A DNA stretch of 45,492 nt from Bacillus cereus (GTDB lineage: Bacteria; Bacillota; Bacilli; Bacillales; Bacillaceae_G), in contig NZ_NUOT01000088.1 of assembly GCF_002584535.1 (NCBI RefSeq), positions 1 to 45,492 of the forward strand, read 5' to 3'. The position numbers and the translations under genes are program-made. Shown here piece after piece: positions 42,786-45,492 of this stretch. A model generated the notes under the pieces. The model did not search any database. It was not told the origin of the DNA and saw nothing but the letters and a program-made list of their open reading frames with translations. Within the stretch, counting starts at the first letter, position 1; every line of letters starts with the position of its first letter.

Positions 42786-44132
42786 ATGGGGATTCAAAAA
42801 AAAGTGGAAGCGATATCATCCGTGGAAACAACAGAAGTGGAACAAAAAACTTTTGTTTCGAAAGTTATGAATATTAAAATTGGCGTTATACCTTTACCGT
42901 TATATATCGTATTAGCAGCTATCATTTATGGAGCATCTGTATATAACAAATTACCTGCTGATATGATTGGTGGATTTGCAGTCATTATGATTATGGGAAT
43001 TTTCTTAGGTGATATTGGGATGAGGATCCCGATTTTAAAAAATATTGGTGGACCAGCAATTCTTTCATTATTTATTCCATCTTTACTAGTGTTTTTCAAT
43101 TGGATGAATCCAGCTTCAATGGAAGCAGCGACGATGCTAATGAAAAAATCGAACTTTTTATATTTATATATTTCTTGTTTAGTAGTCGGAAGTGTTTTAG
43201 GAATGAATCGAAAAGTGTTAGTACAAGGGTTTATTCGTATGTTTATTCCGTTAGTTGTAGGAACACTAGCTTCTATTGCAGTGGGATTATTAGTTGGATC
43301 ATTATTTGGATTTGAAATGAAGAGAACATTCTTCTTTATCATTGTACCAATTGTGAGCGGTGGTATCGGAGAAGGGATTTTACCACTTTCCTTAGCTTAC
43401 AGCGAGATTTTAAATCAATCATCAGCAACATTTGTATCTCAGCTTATTCCAGCAGCGGTTATCGGGAATATGTTTGCGATTGTAGGCGCTGGATATATGA
43501 AGCGATTAGGTGAGAAAAAACCAGAACTTAGCGGTAATGGTGTGTTGGTAAAAACAGGTGATCAAGACGAATTATTAAAAGAACAAAATACAGAAAAACC
43601 AATTGACTTCTCATTAATGGGAGCAGGTTTATTAATCGCATGTACGTTCTTTATTTTCGGTGGATTTGCTTCTAAATTTATTGGTATTCCAGGAGCAATC
43701 ATTATGATCTTTTCAGCAGCACTTGTGAAATACTTCAAATTAATGCCAGCGAAAATGGAACAAGGTGCATATCACTTATATAAATTTATTTCGAAAACCT
43801 TAACTTGGCCATTAATGGTCGGTTTAGGATTGTTATACATTCCGTTAAAAGATGTGGCAGCTGTTCTTTCAGTTGGATATGTTGCGGTGTGTGCATCAGT
43901 GGTAATCACAATGATCACGACTGGTTTCCTTATTGGAAAAGTCATGAAAATGTTCCCGGTTGAATCTGCGATTGTAACAGGATGTCATAGCGGATTAGGC
44001 GGAACTGGAGACGTTGCGATTTTATCAGCTTCAAATCGTATGGAATTAATGCCATTTGCGCAAATTTCAACGCGTTTAGGTGGCGCTGCTATGGTTGTAA
44101 CAGCGACAATTTTATTAAAAATGTTTTCATAA
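42786..44132 (+). CDS. maeN: 2-hydroxycarboxylate transporter, Na+/malate symporter MaeN
   Basis: 448 aa, the length I recall for B. subtilis MaeN. About eleven hydrophobic segments. Two re-entrant GGxG-type loops typical of the 2HCT (CitS/MaeN/CimH) family are visible: VSGGIGEGILPLS (about 197-209) and CHSGLGGTGDVAILSASNRMEL (about 400-421). Takes up malate with sodium. RBS TAAGGAGG. Context (malKR before, malic enzyme after) favours malate over citrate. Confidence 0.9.
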   Translation: MGIQKKVEAISSVETTEVEQKTFVSKVMNIKIGVIPLPLYIVLAAIIYGASVYNKLPADMIGGFAVIMIMGIFLGDIGMRIPILKNIGGPAILSLFIPSLLVFFNWMNPASMEAATMLMKKSNFLYLYISCLVVGSVLGMNRKVLVQGFIRMFIPLVVGTLASIAVGLLVGSLFGFEMKRTFFFIIVPIVSGGIGEGILPLSLAYSEILNQSSATFVSQLIPAAVIGNMFAIVGAGYMKRLGEKKPELSGNGVLVKTGDQDELLKEQNTEKPIDFSLMGAGLLIACTFFIFGGFASKFIGIPGAIIMIFSAALVKYFKLMPAKMEQGAYHLYKFISKTLTWPLMVGLGLLYIPLKDVAAVLSVGYVAVCASVVITMITTGFLIGKVMKMFPVESAIVTGCHSGLGGTGDVAILSASNRMELMPFAQISTRLGGAAMVVTATILLKMFS

Positions 44133-44142
44133 TTTATCATCA

Positions 44143-44178
44143 GACAAGCTAGCTATGTAAAAACGTAGCTAGCTTGTC
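44143..44178. terminator. Hairpin between maeN and the malic enzyme gene
   Basis: GACAAGCTAGCTA / TAGCTAGCTTGTC perfect 13-bp stem; only a short A/T tail follows, so partial read-through into the malic enzyme gene is possible. Confidence 0.75.
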
Positions 44179-44200
44179 AAATTAGGAGGAGTTTATTTAT

Positions 44201-45403
44201 ATGTTAGAAAGTCAAATTAATGAACGTTCATTATTACTTCATAAAGAATTGGTAGGAAAAATTGAAATTACAAGTAAAGTAGAAGTAAATTCAGCAGATG
44301 ATTTAAGTTTGACATATACACCAGGAGTGGCTGAGTCTTGTAAAGCGATCGCTGCAGATGAAGAAACAGCTTATGACTATACAGCGCGCGGTAATATGGT
44401 GGCAGTTGTTTCGGATGGAACAGCAGTACTCGGATTAGGTGATATTGGACCGAAGGCAGCTATGCCTGTTATGGAAGGGAAAAGTATTTTATTTAAAAAA
44501 TTTGCGAATGTAGATGCATTTCCGCTTTGTCTTGGAACGACTGATGTAGATGAAATCGTAACCATTGTTAAAAATTTAGAACCTACATTTGCAGGTATTA
44601 ATTTAGAAGATATTGCAGCGCCGCGCTGTTTTGAAATTGAAAAGCGCTTAAAAGAAGAAACAAATATTCCAGTGTTCCATGATGATCAACACGGAACAGC
44701 AATTGTTGTTTTAGCTGCAGTTATTAATGCTTTAAAAGTTGTAAACAAACAGATGGATGAAGTGAAGATTGTCATTAATGGTGCCGGTTCTGCAGGGATT
44801 GCAATTGGTAAATTGTTATTAAATGCAGGCGCGCAGCATATGACGTTAGTAAGTTTAGAAGGTATCGTTTGTGAAGGAGAATCATGGATGAACCCTGCAC
44901 AAATCGAGATTGCGAAAGAAACAAATCGTGAATTTGTACGTGGAACATTAAAAGAAGCGATTGACGGCGCAGATATTTTTATCGGTGTATCTGCTCCTAA
45001 CGTATTAACAAAAGAACTTGTGAAGACAATGAATGAAAAACCAATTGTGTTTGCAATGGCGAATCCAGTACCAGAAATATTCCCAGAAGATGCACTAGAG
45101 GCTGGAGCAGCGGTTGTTGGAACAGGACGTTCTGATTTTCCAAACCAAGTAAACAATGTCTTAGCATTCCCTGGTATATTCCGTGGTGCATTAGATGTAC
45201 GTGCAACAGATGTCACAGAAGAAATGAAGTTAGCTGCAGCATATGGAATCGCTAACATCATTACTGATGAAGAACGAAATGAGAACTATGTAATTCCAAA
45301 TCCCTTAGATAAAAGAGTTGTTCCAAGTGTTGCTGCTGCAGTAGCAAAAGCGGCAATCGAGTCAGGAGTCGCACAGATTACAAAAATGCCAAGTTATAAA
45401 TAA
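44201..45403 (+). CDS. Malic enzyme (oxaloacetate-decarboxylating), YtsJ-like
   Basis: 400 aa. Converts malate to pyruvate and CO2 with NAD(P). Motifs: SLTYTPGVAESC, catalytic Lys in GLGDIGPKAAMPVMEGK, metal ligands around INLEDIAAPRCFEIE and FHDDQHGTA, nucleotide-binding GAGSAGIAIGKLL, and FAMANPVPEI. The short bacterial form. RBS TAGGAGGAG. Completes a malate uptake and use unit with maeN. Cofactor preference cannot be told by eye, so a maeA/mleA/ytsJ name is not assigned. Confidence 0.94.
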   Translation: MLESQINERSLLLHKELVGKIEITSKVEVNSADDLSLTYTPGVAESCKAIAADEETAYDYTARGNMVAVVSDGTAVLGLGDIGPKAAMPVMEGKSILFKKFANVDAFPLCLGTTDVDEIVTIVKNLEPTFAGINLEDIAAPRCFEIEKRLKEETNIPVFHDDQHGTAIVVLAAVINALKVVNKQMDEVKIVINGAGSAGIAIGKLLLNAGAQHMTLVSLEGIVCEGESWMNPAQIEIAKETNREFVRGTLKEAIDGADIFIGVSAPNVLTKELVKTMNEKPIVFAMANPVPEIFPEDALEAGAAVVGTGRSDFPNQVNNVLAFPGIFRGALDVRATDVTEEMKLAAAYGIANIITDEERNENYVIPNPLDKRVVPSVAAAVAKAAIESGVAQITKMPSYK

Positions 45404-45404
45404 T

Positions 45405-45442
45405 AAAACGCAGTGCCCTTTTAAGGAGGCACTGCGTTTTTA
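45405..45442 (+). terminator. Terminator after the malic enzyme gene
   Basis: AAAACGCAGTGCC / GGCACTGCGTTTT with T5. Confidence 0.94.
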
Positions 45443-45492
45443 GTGAGATAAGAGATCAGAGCAATAAAGAAATTGGTATTATCCCATTTAGG

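Noticed and set aside
44686-45261. 191-codon minus-strand frame opposite the malic enzyme gene
   Set aside because: Antisense shadow of a well-conserved enzyme; no RBS, low-complexity product.

Overview
The window is a chromosomal segment of a Bacillus cereus-group Firmicute. The A+T-rich composition, the gene order queG-yhbB-trmL-prkA-yhbH (close to B. subtilis yhbA-yhbB-cspR...prkA-yhbH), the flotillin operon, the abundance of two-component systems and the bcr-like interspersed repeats all point that way. No phage, IS element, CRISPR array or rRNA gene was seen.

Layout. 1-574: end of a tRNA array (His, Gln, Gly, Cys, Leu) closed by a terminator. 575-4366: a bcr-like repeat, yebC/yeeN, a monofunctional peptidoglycan glycosyltransferase and a membrane-anchored DsbA-like protein. 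4387-11530: tRNA-Gly, queG, yhbB, trmL, an unlisted 31-aa peptide gene, then the sporulation genes prkA and yhbH. 11631-13949: tandem terminators, then the NfeD-flotillin pair. 14477-18669: an OmpR-type two-component system followed by a secreted anthrax-PA-like pore-forming protein without the N-terminal PA14/furin region. 18974-23137: small household and hypothetical genes (YbjQ, EcsC, hydrolase, ankyrin lipoprotein). 23186-29631 (minus strand): six translationally coupled biosynthetic genes (KAS III, ATP-grasp, OleD-like reductase, MBL hydrolase, F390-synthetase-like adenylating enzyme, GNAT-like transferase), whose product I do not recognise. 29820-34469: a near-perfect Pho box in front of ugpC-A-E-B for glycerol-3-phosphate uptake. 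34594-40205: two copies of a 27-aa peptide module around a phosphatase, a second two-component system with its apparent target operon (28-residue-repeat secreted protein plus C39-like protein), and a decayed third module. 40352-45403: malate sensing, uptake and oxidation (malK-malR-maeN-malic enzyme).

Main regulatory observations. (1) A dyad TTACA-N4-TGTAA, the form I recall for BceR-like regulators, stands at the same distance (about 43 bp) from a -10 hexamer upstream of the glycosyltransferase gene and of both 27-aa peptide genes, suggesting a small cell-envelope regulon. (2) The 36221-38160 two-component system and the 38415-40035 operon share TTAAGG-N5-TTAAGR placed exactly 9 bp before CATAAT. 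(3) The ugp operon has PhoP repeats with an 11-bp period. (4) maeN has direct TTACAAA repeats and a cre-like site between -35 and -10.

All family assignments come from reading motifs by eye; no database search was run.
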